The position numbers and the translations under genes are program-made. A stretch of DNA of 23,021 nt from Priapulus caudatus (Eukaryota > Priapulida > Priapulimorpha > Priapulimorphida > Priapulidae): assembly GCF_000485595.1 (NCBI RefSeq), contig NW_014578058.1, forward strand, positions 54,018-77,038, written 5' to 3'. Below, piece by piece: positions 1 to 12,300 of the stretch (the first letter of the stretch is position 1; each line of letters opens with the position of its first letter). The notes beneath the pieces were generated by a model. That model made no database searches. It was not told the origin of the DNA and saw only the letters and a program-made list of their open reading frames with translations.

Positions 1-225
1 TTATCTTCCCTAACCCAGATGCGTTCGATTTCGTACCCAGGTTAACCCAGGTGGCTCTGGGGAAGCAAATCGAACGCACTATTTATTTGTTTAGCTATTT
101 CAGTTGCAAACTGTTAACAGTTTAGGGTTAACGAGTTACTCGATAGAAATCGCCGATAATCGGTCAATATATTTTTGATAGCGCTAACTTGCTAAGCGTC
201 GTGTTGTAGGTCTGAACGAACGATC
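1..225. promoter_or_regulatory. Upstream region of UQCRC2 with a 12 bp inverted repeat
   Basis: This stretch must hold the 5' UTR and probably the proximal promoter of UQCRC2. No TATA box or obvious initiator is seen. A perfect 12 bp inverted repeat, TGCGTTCGATTT at 20-31 and its complement at 67-78, is separated by 35 bases. Short AACCCAG(G) motifs recur at about 12-18 and 44-51. It could be the end of a small palindromic element or a regulatory hairpin. The role is unknown. Confidence 0.3.
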
Positions 226-360
226 ATGCGTAGCTCCGCTAGCGCCATCGGGCGGCGATTATACGCAGCGCAGGCCGCCGCTGCACAGAAGACGGAGGCT
301 GTTCAAGCTTCCCTTCAGAAAGAGCAGCCGAAAATCAGCAAACTAGCCAACGGGATCCAG
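226..360 (+). CDS. UQCRC2: UQCRC2 exon 1 (start codon and mitochondrial presequence)
   Basis: This exon encodes residues 1-45. It starts at the first ATG in the frame and ends at CAG before the donor GTCAGT (361). The peptide starts MRSSASAIGRRLYAAQ, with Arg spaced among Ala and Ser and no acidic residue until about residue 24. That is typical of a cleavable matrix-targeting presequence. The end (KISKLANGIQ) leads into the first M16 strand. The 5' UTR and any non-coding upstream exon cannot be defined from the sequence. Confidence 0.9.
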
Positions 361-3300
361 GTCAGTACTCACACTTCTGTGCTGTCCTTGTTTGAGACCC
401 CGCAAATGTGTTTTCACAAACGTGCTGAACCAATAAGCCAAATCGGAAAGTTCCCGCCGCCAAATTGAGATCAGATAAGAGGGGGTATAAACAGCCCTTA
501 AATTATAACATGGGTAGGATAGGACTATTCTAAGTTTTTGATCTATAATTTTCTTCACAAACATCATACTTCAATTCACAGGTGCATTTCTGTTTACATA
601 AACATTTACAAATACGATTGTGGTCGTTTGGGATATTTTGCAATGTTTGTGTTAATGCAAAAAGTAAAAATGCACGAGTGTTCACATTAATCGTGTACTT
701 TCTTAAGCGTGCCTCGGCCATTTTATACCACCTTTTTCTGTGACCTACATAGCACAGCTAGACTTTCCGATCTCACTTATTCTGGGTGCTGAACTTGGAT
801 TGGGCCCGCGGTTCGAATCAATTAAATTCGGTTTATACCCACGAAATAGAATACTGCCTCTGTAATAATTTTAACTGCTATTGACTGCAGTGTTCGTTAG
901 TTGTGAGTGATTTAGAACATCTCTTCATGTTTGATATGATTATTATTGAATAATGCTCTGTCCTTTTACAGGTTGTCTCAGTAGAGAATTTCTCTCCGGT
1001 GTCCAAGGTGGTGGTTGTATACAACGCTGGAGCGCGATTCGAAAGCTCACAGAACCTAGGAGTAACCCACGCTCTCCGAAATGCTGGCGCACTCGCAACA
1101 AAGGTAACAAAACGACGACATCGAAAACGCCGCCAAGAAATGGCGACAGTTTTCGATGATCGATGGTGTAAATTACAACCAGACTTACACACCACAAATT
1201 GTTTTTTGTCTCTAAGCTTTATAATAGAATGTGGCAAGGTACAACTTACTGTACAGTAAATTAATACATTTTTTGTAGCCCCTACAATCCACTCAGGTTG
1301 GTTAACTCCTCGCTGAGTTTAGCTTTGTGCTTATTGGATCTTGTACGGGGAAACTGTGAAAGAAAGGTAGGAATAAATAAGGTGGAGCTGTGTCTGTACG
1401 CACAGAACGGCACAGAACGGCTCGTCATTTTTGCCGGGCTGGGCTTCCGTCTCCACCTGCGCGGTTTGCTGTGCAGTTAGAACGGTTGCTGTATAGCGGT
1501 GTGCTGAAAAGTTCATTGTGTTTGAGCGTGCTCTTTTTCACGAGTATAGTATACAAAGATGATCGGTCCTTTGTCTTCCTCAGATGAAGATGATGAGGTT
1601 TTGTTACTAGCATTGGCACTGAAGAGAAAATGAAAACGAAAAAGCTAATGTTATTGCTAAGATAGCACTTACGTCTAATGTTAATGTTACGAGAATAGCG
1701 TTGACAGAAATGCAGAGCATAGCTATGAGAAAATTCACGATAACAGGAACTTGATAACTTGATGTCACAAGGCTGCCGATTGGATGAGAATCGATCAAAT
1801 TCAAGTTCATACACATTTATTGTACATCACAGTAATTTGTGCATATTGTGGTTGGTAACTACGTATAAATAATATTTGATGAAAAACGACACGGTCATGA
1901 ATTTATTCTGCACAGCAAGACAAATTCTCACACTGTAACACGAGACGCGAGAGTCGTGAATTCTCAAAATATTTAAAATGAGAACAAACGCCATTTGTAA
2001 ATGTTTGTTTTGGTTTACGATCGGTAGATAAATAATGTTTCTGACGTGTTTTTTTAAGAAAAACATTTGATTCATTAATATAATATATAATATCACTATA
2101 ACTGCCATTCTTTGTGTGAATGCATTATTTTCATCTTAATATTAAAGTTAGGAGACTGTCTGGGCTCTCGTAATGTTAAGAGGATATTTGCGAGGATTTT
2201 TCATTCTCGTAACGTTGCGATGTTTCTGTCAACGGTTTGCGAGCGGAAGTTAATGTTAAGACTAATGTTAAAACTAATTTTGTTTCTGACAACAGGGCCC
2301 AGGGTTTTAAGCAAGCATATACATCTGTGCTTAATTTTCCATGCTATAACAGCATAAATTCTTAGTCTTTTCACGTTGGTGTAATCAGTAACATATCCGC
2401 TATTAGGTGAGACCATATTTCGCTATATTTTTGCGTTTTTCGAGAAATGATTTCGAAATAAATCCTTTAAGAATCTGTCCACATCTTGCGATAACGTTGA
2501 AGCGGCGAGCGTTAAACCTTCGAATTGCATTTGTTCTTTGTTTTTAACATCTAAAACGCCGCAATAGAACAGCCACGCAATTTTTGATGACCATTGGCCA
2601 TAGATAACAACTAAGATTTTAAGCGAGCACGCACATCTGCGTTCACGTCGCTGCGGAGGGCGGTAAACGTTCGCTTGTTTCTCCGCGCTGCAGGACACGT
2701 CGTTCTTCGGCAACGTTCGTAACCTGGAGTCGTTCGGAGCGAGTCTCTCCGCGACGGGAACAAGAGAACATCTCATCTACACGCTGGACGTCCTGCGAAA
2801 CAACTTTGACGCAGCGATGCCGTTTCTCGCCAGCGTCGTCACCGCGCCCGTGTTCAACCAATGGGAGCTCGACGCTGCCGCCAACAGACTGAAGGTGAGT
2901 TACGCTGGCTTTGCCGTCGCCGCAATGTCGAAATGTTATGAAGTTGAGTTAAGCTAGCAGCACACTTCACCATTTTCGTTGCTCGTACAGGCAATTTTCG
3001 TGCTCGCCACAAAAATGGCCAAGTGTGCGGGGGCCGGCAACGACCACTCACCACGGAAATTTAGTGGTGACCACGAGTTGCCGAGAATCAAACCGGTTTG
3101 ATTTCTCACCACAAAAATTGCTCGTGGTGGCAACTTGTGGTGAAGTGTGCTGTGACGCGGCAACGGCCACAAAAATTGCCGACCACGAAAATTGCCTGTA
3201 CGTGCAACGAAAATGGTGAAGTGTGCTGCTAGCTTTAGTGTGGCTTTTGCCGCGGGGTCAAAATGTTATGAAGTTGAGTTAGTCTGGCTTTTGCCGCGGC

Positions 3301-6300
3301 GTCGAAATGTTCGGAATCCAGTGCGATGTTTTGTTTTCGTGACAGACTATTGATTTTTTAACAACTACAGAACATTTCGTTCCTTTATACTACTAATATT
3401 ATTCACAGGTTTTTAGGCCTTTTAAGCAGTGGGTCAATTACCGTAGCTTCCAACGTCAGCGTTTTAATGTTTTTAGTCGAGTGCGAATGTTTGCTAACAA
3501 ATGCTAATCGATATTGCGAATAACGCCGGATATCGATGCGTTGTCCATAAAGTGCGATTTTCCACTTTTTGTCATTAACTGTTGATCTTTGGAAACATTT
3601 CGTTCTCGTATAGTATAGACTATAGTGTAGTATTCAGTGCTTTCGGTGCAAAAATCGCGAGATTTGTTCCCACCCCTTACCTAAAACCTCGTTTTTAATT
3701 TGTGGACGTTTTAGTACGATACTTTCATTTTCATCGCAAACTATTGGTCACGGCCTTTCGAAACCCTGCTGCGAAAATCACGAGTTCCCCCCTCTAACAA
3801 ACCCTCATCAGGTGGAGCGTGAACCTCACCGTGTTGCGCATCCTCCGTGTTATAGGTGAACCTAGCACACTACGAGCAGTCGGCGTGCATGCGCGTCATG
3901 GAGACGGTGCATGCAGCAGCCTACCGCGACACCCTCGGCCGCTCACTCTACTCCCCCGCCTACATGGTCGGCCGCCACGACGCCGCCGCCATGGCCGACC
4001 ACTGGGGGCGCTACTGTACGCCGGGTCGTCTCGCCGTCGTCGGCCTCGGAGTCTCGCACGCCTCGCTCATCGATCACGTCTCACACAGGTACGGCTAGTG
4101 ACGCCTCGATGATCGATTATAATCGATGAAGTCTGTCGTTTGCAGCAACCGACTAAGCGCTCGATTATCGAAAAAAAGAATTTTAATTTAAAATTAAACT
4201 TGCAAAACATTGATGAAATGACTCTTTATTTTATTTTTGTGTTTCTTTTTTTGGTTACTTTTCTAACCTACACCAAACAGAAGGAAGTATAATACTGTTA
4301 CATAGCTTTTAGAAATATTGTATTGTAAAAAATACTGTATTATATGATTCAATATCTGGTGGCCGCGATCAATAACATTCAACCGATTATCTTCGGTCAT
4401 CGATTGGGTGCAACCGATTGCCATTACTAGGTTCACAGCCGCGGCAGGGGGCGCCAGCGCCGACGCGACCACCGCGCGTTTCGGCGGCGGTGAGATTCGA
4501 GAGCTCACGGGGGCGCCACTCGCACACGCCGCCGTTGTCGCAGAGGGCGCCGCCGTCACGAGCGCGCGCGACGTGGTGGCGCTAGCGCTGCTGCAGAAGC
4601 TGCTCGGCGCCGGCCCGACGATCAAGTACGGCGCGACGGCGACGACCTTGACCTCGTCGCTCGCGAAGGTCGCGACGGGACCGTTCGCGGCGTCGGCCGT
4701 CAACGCCAGCTACACGGACTCCGGAGTGTTCGGCTTCTACGTCGTCGGGCAGCCGGCGGACATGGCCGCGCTGCTGCGCGCGGGCATGGAGGAGGTCCGC
4801 TCCCTCGCGAAGAACGGCGTCACGGGTACGTAGCAGGTAGGGGGCGCTGCTGCGGGCGGGCATGGAGGAGGTCCGCTCCCTCGCGAAGAACGGCGTCACG
4901 GGTACGTAGCAGGTAGGGGGCGCTGCTGCGCGCGGGCATGGAGGAGGTCCGCTCTCTCGCGAAGAACGGTGTCACAGGTACATAGCAGGTAGGGGGCGCT
5001 GCTGCGCGCGGGCATGGAGGAGGTCCGCTCCCTCGCGAAGAACGGCGTCACGGGTACGTAGCAGGTAGGGGGCGCTGCTGCGCGCGGGCATGGAGGAGGT
5101 CCGCTCCCTCGAGAAGAACGGCGTCACGGGTACGTAGTAGCAGGTCAGGGCGCTGGCTGCGCGCGGTGCATGGAGGAGTCGCTCCCTCGCGAAGAACGGG
5201 TCACCGGGTACCGGTAGCAGGTAGAGGGGCGCTGCTGCGGCAGCGGCATGGAGGAGGTCCGGCTCCCTCGCGAAGAACGGCCTCACGGGTACGTAGCAGC
5301 TACGGGGCGCTGGCCTGCGGGCGGGCATGGAGGAGGTCGCGCTCCCTCGCGAAGAACGGCGTCACGGGTACGTAGCAGGTAGGGGGCGCTGCTGCGGCGC
5401 GGGCATGAGGAGGTCCGCTCCCTCGCGACGACGGCGTCACAGGTACGTAGCAGGTAGGGGGCGCTGCTGCGGCGGCATGGAGGAGGTCCGCTCCCTCCGG
5501 AGAGCGGCGTCACGGGTACGTAGCAGGTAGGGGGCGCTGCTGCGGGGCGGCATGGAGGAGTCCCGCTCCTCGCGAAGAACGGCGTCACGGGTACGTAGCA
5601 GGTAGGGGGCCGCCTGCGGCGGGCATGGAGGAGGTCCGCTCCCGTTCGCGAAGAAACGGCGTCACGGGTACGTAGGCAGGTAGGGGCGCTGGCTGCGCGC
5701 GGCATGGAGGAGGTTCGCTCCCTGCGCGAGAACGGCGTCACGGTACGTAGCAGGTAGGGGGCGCTGCTGCGCGCGGGCATGGAGGAGGTCCGCTCCTCGC
5801 GAAGAACGGCGTCACGGGTACGTAGCAGGTAGGGGGCGCTGCTGCGGCGGGCATGGAGGAGGTCGCTCCCTCGCGAAGAAGGCGTCACGGGTACGTAGGC
5901 AGGTAGGGGGCGCTGCTGCGGCGGGCATGGAGGAGGTCCGCTCCTCGCAGAGAACGGCGTCAGCGGGTAAGTAGGCAGGTAGGGCGCTGCTGGCGGGCGG
6001 GCATGGAGGAGGTCCGCTCCTCACCCAACACACCGCACCCCGCCAGCAACAACCGGGTCGGGGCTAACGCTAGCAAGCGTAGGGGGCCGCTAGCAACCAC
6101 CCACTCCGTCACCCGCCCACCCCCCGCCCCCCCCGCGCCGCCATAGCGGCCCAGCCGACACAACGACCCCTACCCCACAACACCCCATACATTAACACAC
6201 CGAGCTCAAACAACCACCCGCAACCACACACACCCACAGAACAACAACGGCGTCACGGGTAGCGTAGAGGTAGGGGGCCTGCTTCAGAGAGCACGCACGA

Positions 6301-9300
6301 GGCATGGAGGAGGTCGCGCTCAGCCTCGGCGAAGAAGGCGTCACGGGATACGTAGGCGGGCTAGGGGGGCGCTCTGCTGCGGCGCGGCATGGAAAGGAAG
6401 GGTTCCCCCGCTCCCTCCCGCCCGCCGAAGGCAAACGCCCGTCCCCACGGGTAAAAAAAAAACGTAAACAAAAAGGTAAGGGGCCGCTGCCTTGCGGGTG
6501 GGCCATGGGGAGGAATGGGTCCCGCTCCGTCCCGCGAAGACACGGCGGTCAGCGGGTTTAAAAAAAGTAGCAAAAAGCGTTAGGGGGCGCCTGCTGCGGG
6601 CCGGGCCAATGGAGGTAGGCTTCCGCTCTCTTTCCTGCGAGAACGGCGTCAAACCGGGGGTTAAACCGTAGCAGGCTAGGGGGCGCCCGCTTTGCTAGCC
6701 GCGCCGGGCCCAATGGAAGGGGTTACCCCCCCGCTCCCTTAGCGAAGGAAACGGCCGTCAACGGGTACGTAGGCCGCAGATAGAGACAAGAGGGGGCGCT
6801 GCTGCGGGCCGCCGGGCAAAACAATGGAAACGGAAGGTTTCCCCGCTCCCCTCCGCGTAAGAAACGGCCCCGGTCCCAGGGTCAAAAAAAAAAAAACGTT
6901 AAAAAGCAGGGGTTAAGGCGGGGCGCTGCTGGCGGGCCGGCAAATCGGGAAGGAAGTCCCCCCCCGCCTCTCTTCCGCGAAGAAAAAACAGGCCCGTCCA
7001 AGTTCGTAAGCAGGTAGGGGGCCCGCCTGCCCTGCGGGCGGGCCCCCCATGGAGGGAGGTTCGCCGTCTTCTCCCGCGAAGAAAACGGCGGTCAACCGGG
7101 TTTTTAACGTAAGCAAGGGTAAAGGGGGCCCGCCTTGGCCTGCGGCCGGGCAAAATGGGAAGGAAGGTCCGCTCCTCCCCTGCCGAAAGAACGGGTGGGG
7201 GGGGGTACGTAACGTCACAGCAAAGGGGGTAAAAAGGGGAGCTGCCTTGCGGGCGGGCCATGGAGAGGTCCCCGCCTCTTTTCCTTCGCGAAGAAACGGC
7301 GTCAAACGGTAACGTTAAAGGCCAAGGTTAGGGGGGGCGTTTGCACCTGCGGGCCCGGGCCCCCAAAAAAAATGGAGGAAAGGTTCCGCTCCCTCCCGCG
7401 AAGAAACGACGTCAAAACAACGGTAAACAATAGCAGGTTAAACAGGGGGCGCTGGCTGGCGGCGGCCCCCCATGGAGGGAGTTTCCCCGGCCTCCCTTCC
7501 CCGGCGTAAAGAGACGGCGGTCCCAAACGGGTACGTTAAGGCGCAGGTTTTAGGGGGCGTCTGTGCCTGCCGCGGGGCGGGCAATGGAGGAGGTCCCGCT
7601 CCTCTGCGAAGAAACGGCCCGTCCAACGTGGGTTTAACGTAAAGCAGGTAGGGGCCGCTGGCTGCGGGCCGGCATGGAGGAAGGGTTCCCGCCTCCCTTC
7701 GCCGAAAACGGCCCGTTTCCCCACGGGTTTTACCGTTAAAGCAGGGGTAAAAGGGGGCGCTTGCCTTTGTTGGGCCAAGGCATGGGGAGGAAAAGGGTCT
7801 GCTTTCGCTCGCGAAAGAACACGGCGTCAACGGGTAAAAAAACGTAAGCAAGGTAGGGGCCCGCTGCTGCGGGCGGGCCCCAAATGGAGGAAAGTCCCGC
7901 TTCTCGTCTCCGCGAAGACGGCGTCACGGGTTAACCCTAGCCCCCCGGTAGGGGAACCCGCGAGGGGAAAGGCCCCAGAAGCCTAAGGAAAAACAGATTG
8001 TTTTGGGAAAGAAGGAAACGGAAGCCCAAACGAATGTTTTTTAATTAACTCTTGAGTGGGGTAATGAGTTGAGATTTAAAATAAATTTACCGATACGCTA
8101 AAAATATGAAGGATTCTGCCCCCCGTGTTCCAAGTTTGGGTTCCCCCGATTGGGAAAACCCTTTTTGGAAAAGGTGAGTTTCCGCACTACCACGGTAATA
8201 AACGTAACTTTATCTAAAGTGGGTAATAAGGAATGGGCAAACCCAATAAGCGGTTTTTTTTATAAACGGTTTTTACCTATGTGGATCCTTATTTTTTCCA
8301 CCGACTCCCTCTTATCCTCGTCAAAACCCTTTCTTTTTTCCTCTCTCTCGAATTTTAAATCGTTTTGGGGACACGCTCAACCGTGTTTTTCCCTCTCCCT
8401 CTCTCTCTTCTTGCCCTTCTACAGGGATCAGCAAGCTTTTTGCCATGCAATATGGTGGAAATGCAGCTAATATAAAATGCCTTGGCCAAAGCCTTTTGCC
8501 CTGTGCTCAAAAAATTATGCGAAGGAAGGAGAATATGCCTTAAAAACGAGTTAACTGCCCGATCCTGCGCGCCCCTCGCGAGAACACAAGGCTTTTCTCC
8601 CACTCCGGCGACTTTGATGCAAGCAAGCAACGACGTCACCCCCTCCCCCAGCTTGCCCATCGCCGCGGCACCGCCGCCCGAGTCGCCCGCCAGCCCGCGA
8701 AAAAAACCGCATCGTCCCCCCCCACGGGTAAAGCCTGGGCTGATGTCAAGCCCGTTGGGAGGACCCTCCCGAACACGCCCCTTAACTCCGACGAGCTTTA
8801 CCGTCTTAATTATAAAGCCGCTAATTTTAAAATGGTTCCCCCCCCCCGAGCCGGTTTTTAAACGAGGGGGGCGGGTGGTTGTTTTTTTATTTTGTTTTAA
8901 AAACTGTAAAATTATTTGTTAAAGGTAAAATCGGTTTTTGAAAGGGGAGAACTTCCTATATACTCCCTGCACCCAACATCGCCGCCGGCCGTTTAAATAA
9001 AGGGTGGCGGCTGCGCAACCCGTTTGCCCCCCCTAGAAGAAGTCTTTTTCCGTCGAAGTTTTAAAGCGCGGGTTTTTGGTCCATCCGATTTTAGCAAAAA
9101 ATAGCGGGTACACGTGGGCAAGCTGGCAAGCCCGGGTGCCCCGTGTCGTCGTGGTAGCAAACTTTACCGGCCGAGGGAATTTTTTTTGGCGACCATTCTT
9201 TGGGTTTGTTCATGTAAGGCCATCGGTCCAGTTTTTTTTGTTTTTGTCCAATAAAAACTTTAAAATTAATGGTTTTTTGGGTTTTCAAAGCCTTAAATCC

Positions 9301-12300
9301 CGTTTCTTTTTTTTTTTTGTTTTTCGTTTTGGTTTTTTTTGGGTCCCTGGTTTCCACTGTTTTTTTGTTTTTTTTTAAAAAACCAGCATTTTATTCGGCC
9401 TAAAATAAAAATAAGGAAAATATAAAATGCAAATAAAATTAAAAAATTTATTGAATGGTGGTTTCAATTTGCAATAACAAACATTTTATAAAAGTAAAGT
9501 TCCTTAATTTTTTTTTTACATATTATTGAAGGTTTCCAATAGTTTCAATAATATTGTACGTTTAAAAAGGCTTCACAACAGCTTTTTTTTTTTCCTATAA
9601 ACTTTCCATCACCAAGTGGTGCCCCTAAAAACTTCTCGATAAAAAATTTAAAAATCGACCGAACAACCGTGGGTTCTTTTTACGTTTTGGGAAAGTTTGG
9701 GTCACGATTTTAATATACTAAAAATTTTTTATTAATCCAACAAACATTTCCAAACAAATCTTGTTTAAACTTGTTTTTTTTTGGTTTTTTTTTGCTTCCC
9801 CCCATGATTTGTGGTTTTTGCGTTTTTTTTTTGTTTTTCTGCCCCTTTAAAAATTTGATATTAATAGTGTTATAAAATAGCCAGTTGGGATGCGATTAGG
9901 ACATATATGATATACGGAAGAAAAATTGTATTAAATATATGTGGTGGGGTTTTGTTGTGGTTTCCCCGTGAGGGAGTGTTTGTGGGGTGGTTCGTTTCGT
10001 GTTGTTTGATTGCTTTTTGTGGAAAATAATTTTTCTTTGAAAGTGGGAAAAATGATGAAGCCCCCCCTTTGTTAATAAATGAATATAAATCGATTCTTTT
10101 TTTCCCACCAAACACCGGTCCAGACACCGCCAACACTGGCTTTAAAAGTGGGACCCTTCCTAGCTTTAAATTAATCCTTAATATCAAATAATTAACGTTG
10201 GTTTTTGTGCCGTGCCGTGTGGTGGCGTGTGCCGCGCGGGCCAGTTGGGCCGTGGGGCGCCGTGGGAGTTGCGCAAGCTTGCGTTGCGTTTGCCATGAGG
10301 TGGGCACTCGCGCCGGTTGCGTTGAAGTGCCGGTGGTGCCGTGCGCGCGTGTGTGTCCCCCTTGTGGGGGGTGGGTAATAATCCAGTACCCCCCCCCCCC
10401 CCCTGCAGTTCAGTTGTAACACACACAAAAACCACGAACCCTTTTAATTTAGCAATAACGTTTTGCAAAAATGCCCCCCCATGTGGGCTGCCCCAAATAA
10501 GTGTAAGCCCACACATATTATAAACACGTTTGCGCCTCTGTTCTTTCCATATCGTTTTTCCCTTTGCGCTTTTTCCCTTTGCACCGTGGAATTTATCAAA
10601 CTCCCACGGAATTGCCCCTATAAGGTTTTGTTTGTTTTTTTTTGTCCAAATTACGCACCTTACAATTTAATTTATAATGTTTCCCAACACGCAAAAACCA
10701 CGAAGAAAAATGTAATACATATGAAATGCTTTTATAATAATTTTTTCCAGATTTACTTTTTTTTATAGGGAGGAAATGGTTCCCATGAGTTGTTTTTTTT
10801 TAAATAGAATTTAAAAGGGTTACCGCCCCCAAAATGAAAAAATCATCCCATGGTGGCTTCCCTTCATAAATAGAACGGCATCGGGTGGAGCCACACGAAA
10901 GCAAAAAACAAAATTCCCAGACGTCCCAAGTTGTCCCCCGGTCCCCCCCTTCACCGGGAAAAATTCCCGTCCCCGGTTTGGCGACAAATGCCCCTGTTTA
11001 CCGGTTTTTGACCGTCCACCGGAGTCCAGAAAAAGTTTTCCCAGTCGTAAACCATTTTTTTAAATCAGCCCCCATGTTTTTTTTTTTTTTAAAATTTTAC
11101 ATTCAAGTAAAATTTACTAAAATTTTGCCCGTGGTTGTTGAATGTTACTGTTGGAAAACAAAAATTCCAGCGAAACAATAGAAAGAAATCGACAAAGTGT
11201 TTTTTTACTTTTAATTGTTTTTTTTAATTTACATGTAATACTTTTTTATTTAAAAAACATGTGGTGGCGGCCCGCGACAAACACATGTTCCGCAAGCCCC
11301 CGCCAACATGAAAAAGTTGTTTTTTCCTGGTTTTTTTGGGCACCGCCACCGCGAAAAAACGGCGATGGAACCCCATTTATCAAGTGATCCCTTTCGTGTG
11401 GGATTTTTTTTCCCAACTTGGGGAACCTTGCTGGCCAAAAATTAATCCCCAGTTTCCCCCCCCAATATAGAAGTGCGGTCCGACACCCTTCAAAGCTTTG
11501 ACGCCTTCCCGCAAAAACCCGTGGGGACAAAAAAAATGTTGATCCTTCGTCCTCATCTTCATTTCCCTGAAGGGGGTAAAAAAAAGTGGGTTTTTAGATA
11601 CAAACTACGACGCAACAATGGTGCTGTTTGTTACGTTTCCGTTACTTATATAAATAAATCATAATCTCATTATTTTTTTTAAATATAATATATACTATAA
11701 TATATTACCCAATTAAAAAATAGCAAAAACACCTACAATTTTTTTTTTAAGGGGCGCAATATAATTTTGTCATTCCAAAAATTTTCAGTTTTCAAAAAAA
11801 TAAAGAAAAAATATTAAAATCAAAAAACCACGTAAATACGCCCCACTGACTTTCAAACCAACCAAAACCCCTCAAAGTAAATTAATTTTTTATTGCTTGG
11901 GAAATTTTTGTGTGTGGGTGGCCCGTGCCGGTGCAATGCGTGCCCGGTGCGGTTTGCCCCCGCCGGCGTGTGTTTTGGTGGTGGGGGTAAAAAAATGCCC
12001 TATGTTTATATGTTTTGGTTGGGGTGTGTCCCCTTTGTTTTTTTAATTTTTTGAAACTAAATTTACTTCGGTTCCTCAAACGTACAAGAGAAAATACTTA
12101 ACTACCTTAGATTTAATTGGTTTTTTTTTTTTTGCGTCAAGGACAAATTTTAAAATATTAATCTTTAATATTATTTTTAAAATTTAATAACCCAATTTAT
12201 TCATAAACCCTCATGTGAAAAACAACTAAAATAAAACGCTTAATCCCTGAAGGAAACGTTGCAAGATGAGAATTTTATTTTTAAATTTGGTTTTTTTTTT

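Larger units (their letters stand above)
2895..3855 (+). other. UQCRC2 intron 3
   Basis: This is a 961-base GT-AG intron (GTGAGT ... TTATAG). It carries an imperfect tandem repeat of about 47 bp interrupted by a MITE (2952-3234). The rest (3320-3855) is AT-rich. An AACATTTCGTTC motif appears near 3371 and again near 3593, but nothing else is recognisable. Confidence 0.8.

Noticed and set aside
2423-2776. Minus-strand 117-residue frame in intron 2 as a gene or transposase fragment
   Set aside because: It overlaps exon 3 on the opposite strand, shows no domain I can recognise and has no splice or end structure to support it.
5283-5888. A 201-residue open frame on the minus strand, and other long frames across the minisatellite on both strands
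   Set aside because: They only reread the 76 bp unit (recurring LLRTRDAVLREGADLLHA-type peptides), shift frame with each indel and lack any start context or domain.
8425-8810. A second, alternative last exon or paralogue of UQCRC2
   Set aside because: It is embedded in a 4.6 kb copy with insertion-type errors throughout and ends at an N gap, so an assembly artefact explains it better.
9076-9378. Phe- and Gly-rich 100-residue open frame
   Set aside because: It arises from expanded T-runs in the garbled copy and has no counterpart frame in the clean region near 13820-13990.
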